DNA of 5,465 nucleotides from the NCBI GenBank assembly GCA_007122945.1, contig SKSP01000095.1, forward strand, positions 1 to 5,465, written 5' to 3'. The notes below the pieces were generated by a model, which had not been told where the DNA came from, made no database searches, and was given only the letters and a program-made list of their open reading frames with translations. This document shows, piece after piece, positions 5,237 through 5,465 of the stretch; within the stretch, counting starts at the first letter, position 1; each line of letters opens with the position of its first letter. A program made the position numbers and the translations under genes. Origin of the DNA: Ilumatobacteraceae bacterium (lineage in GTDB: Bacteria; Actinomycetota; Acidimicrobiia; Acidimicrobiales; Ilumatobacteraceae).

Positions 5237-5465
5237 GTGCGCAATCCCAAGGACTTCTTCCGACCGCTGGCGGTCGGCGCCCCCGAGCCCCTGCGGGAGA
5301 TCCCGGTCCGGCCGAGCCGGATGATCCACTTCTTCCCGCCGCAGAACGCCAAGGTGGTCGCCAAGCTCCCCGAGATCGCCCGCACGGCCGACGTCGTGCT
5401 CGGCAACCTCGAGGACGCCATCCCGGCGAGCGACAAGGAGGCCGCCCGGGCCGGCCTCGTCGAGG
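5237..5465 (+). CDS. HpcH/HpaI aldolase/citrate lyase-family CoA-ester lyase, N-terminal fragment
   Basis: The gene runs off the window after 76 residues. Members of this family (CitE, malyl-CoA and beta-methylmalyl-CoA lyases) cleave or form C-C bonds of CoA thioesters in a TIM barrel with Mg2+. The visible part matches the first barrel strands: RPSRMIHFFPPQN (25-37) corresponds to the family's R-S-x-L-F-V-P-x-N segment, and ADVVLGNLEDAIPASDKEAAR (51-71) to the ADxVILDLEDAVxxxxKxxAR segment, with Glu59 and Asp60 conserved. The usual L-D before LED is G-N here (Gly56, Asn57), and PP replaces the usual P-G, so this is a divergent member. The GTG at 5237 is chosen because the next start, the ATG of Met29, would remove Arg28 and the first strand. 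The substrate cannot be deduced from the fragment; malyl-CoA-like or citramalyl-CoA-like are both open. Confidence 0.75.
   Translation, partial: MRNPKDFFRPLAVGAPEPLREIPVRPSRMIHFFPPQNAKVVAKLPEIARTADVVLGNLEDAIPASDKEAARAGLVE

Overview
The window is very high in G+C, with C/G-ending codons, GTG starts and densely packed genes. This suggests an actinobacterium. The DevR-like response regulators, the actinobacterial-style lipoprotein and the TANNNT-type -10 hexamers set 6-7 nt before GTG starts (a leaderless-transcript layout) agree with that. A deep lineage such as Acidimicrobiia is possible, but this is an impression only.

Layout. (1) Bases 1-1007, plus strand: the C-terminal end of a nonribosomal peptide synthetase (NRPS), made of a peptidyl carrier domain followed by a terminal thioesterase with cysteine in the nucleophile position. 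(2) Bases 1029-1667, minus strand and convergent with the NRPS: a Sfp/EntD-type 4'-phosphopantetheinyl transferase, the enzyme class that activates carrier domains. (3) A 69-nt divergent promoter region at 1668-1736. (4) Bases 1737-3329, plus strand: a secreted lipoprotein glycoside hydrolase of clan GH-A, most like alpha-L-arabinofuranosidases. (5) Bases 3377-5208, plus strand: a tight three-gene run. It holds a canonical NarL/DevR-type response regulator, a second paralogous regulator whose phosphoacceptor aspartate is replaced by glutamate, and a small four-helix membrane protein whose start codon overlaps the second regulator's stop. (6) From 5237 to the window edge: the N-terminal part of an HpcH/HpaI aldolase/citrate lyase-family CoA-ester lyase, apparently expressed from its own leaderless promoter.

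How the genes may work together. The NRPS end and the phosphopantetheinyl transferase form the edge of a specialised-metabolite locus: the transferase arms the carrier domain and the thioesterase releases the product. The hydrolase, regulator pair and lyase have no obvious biosynthetic role and probably lie outside the cluster. No histidine kinase is encoded here, so the first regulator must be phosphorylated from elsewhere and the second may not depend on phosphorylation. The most unusual points are the Cys-type thioesterase and the aspartate-to-glutamate regulator paired with a canonical paralogue and a coupled membrane protein. I saw no RNA genes, mobile elements, CRISPR arrays or attachment sites.
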